NCBI GenBank assembly: GCA_964458125.1
Contig: CAYWHE010000022.1
Span: forward strand, 1-29,890
Origin: CAYWHE01 sp964458125
Lineage (GTDB): Bacteria; Bacteroidota; Bacteroidia; AKYH767-A; OLB10
Length of the DNA: 29,890 nucleotides
Direction of reading: 5' to 3'
Position numbers and translations under genes: made by a program. Positions within the stretch are counted from its first letter, which is position 1. Every line of letters starts with the position of its first letter. Shown here one piece after another: positions 29,888 to 29,890 of the stretch. Below the pieces are notes generated by a model. The model worked only from the letters and a program-made list of their open reading frames with translations. It had not been told where the DNA came from and did not search any database.

Positions 29888-29890
29888 TAA

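Overview
The window comes from a member of the Bacteroidota, probably an uncultured or less-studied lineage in the Chitinophagia/Sphingobacteriia/Saprospiria direction (the class is a guess). The evidence is type IX secretion system (T9SS) cargo with both type A and type B C-terminal sorting domains, a PorP/SprF-family protein, a DUF5777-type protein, many short lipoproteins, and promoters of the Bacteroidota TAnnTTTG type. No rRNA, tRNA, CRISPR array, transposase or phage gene was found.

Layout. (1) 260-3372, plus strand: a five-gene envelope operon with two related c-type cytochrome lipoproteins, an OB-fold membrane-anchored protein, a YceI-family protein and a DUF5777 outer-membrane-type protein. 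(2) 3373-4118: a gene-free stretch with two regulatory regions and a strongly structured segment that may be a small RNA, followed by a small lipoprotein gene (4119-4544). (3) 4802-6003: a stand-alone cobalamin-binding subunit and an enoyl-CoA hydratase, ending in a terminator hairpin at the convergent boundary. (4) 25766 down to 6004, minus strand: a roughly 20 kb exopolysaccharide locus. In transcription order it holds a Wza-like export lipoprotein, a Wzc-like co-polymerase with a degenerate kinase domain, a flippase, a GT4 glycosyltransferase, a Wzy/ligase-like polymerase, an APH-fold kinase-like protein, a nucleotidyltransferase/thymidylate-kinase-like fusion, a hexapeptide acyltransferase and a double GT4 fusion. 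After a 183 bp gap come a DUF1972-type GT4, a large NHL/Ig/PKD protein with a type B T9SS signal, its likely partner PorP/SprF-TSP3-OmpA, and a WecA-like phosphoglycosyltransferase. Most junctions overlap by 4 bp or are a few bp apart, so translational coupling is likely. (5) 26058-27765, plus strand: a CstB-like persulfide dioxygenase/rhodanese and a thioredoxin. (6) 29620-27770, minus strand: a secreted protein with a type A T9SS signal. A possible 57-codon ORF lies at the right edge.

How the genes work together. The polysaccharide genes form an almost complete Wzx/Wzy system with its own initiating transferase. Embedding a T9SS type B cargo and its PorP-like partner in it suggests that polymer and secreted protein are made together for the cell surface. 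The kinase-like pair beside the polymerase is the least explained part and could add phosphate or a phospho-substituent.

The strongest unexplained signal is regulatory. Three places in the first 4.1 kb (upstream of the cytochrome operon, upstream of the 4119 lipoprotein, and upstream of no recognisable gene at 3515) carry CCCGTT-like direct repeats exactly 21 bp apart. In each, a TTTGC -7-like element begins exactly 43 bp after the G of the last repeat. The repeats resemble the published LytTR response-regulator site, so this looks like a small regulon with fixed geometry. The orphan copy precedes the structured segment, which ends in a 17 bp perfect inverted repeat and a T-run.
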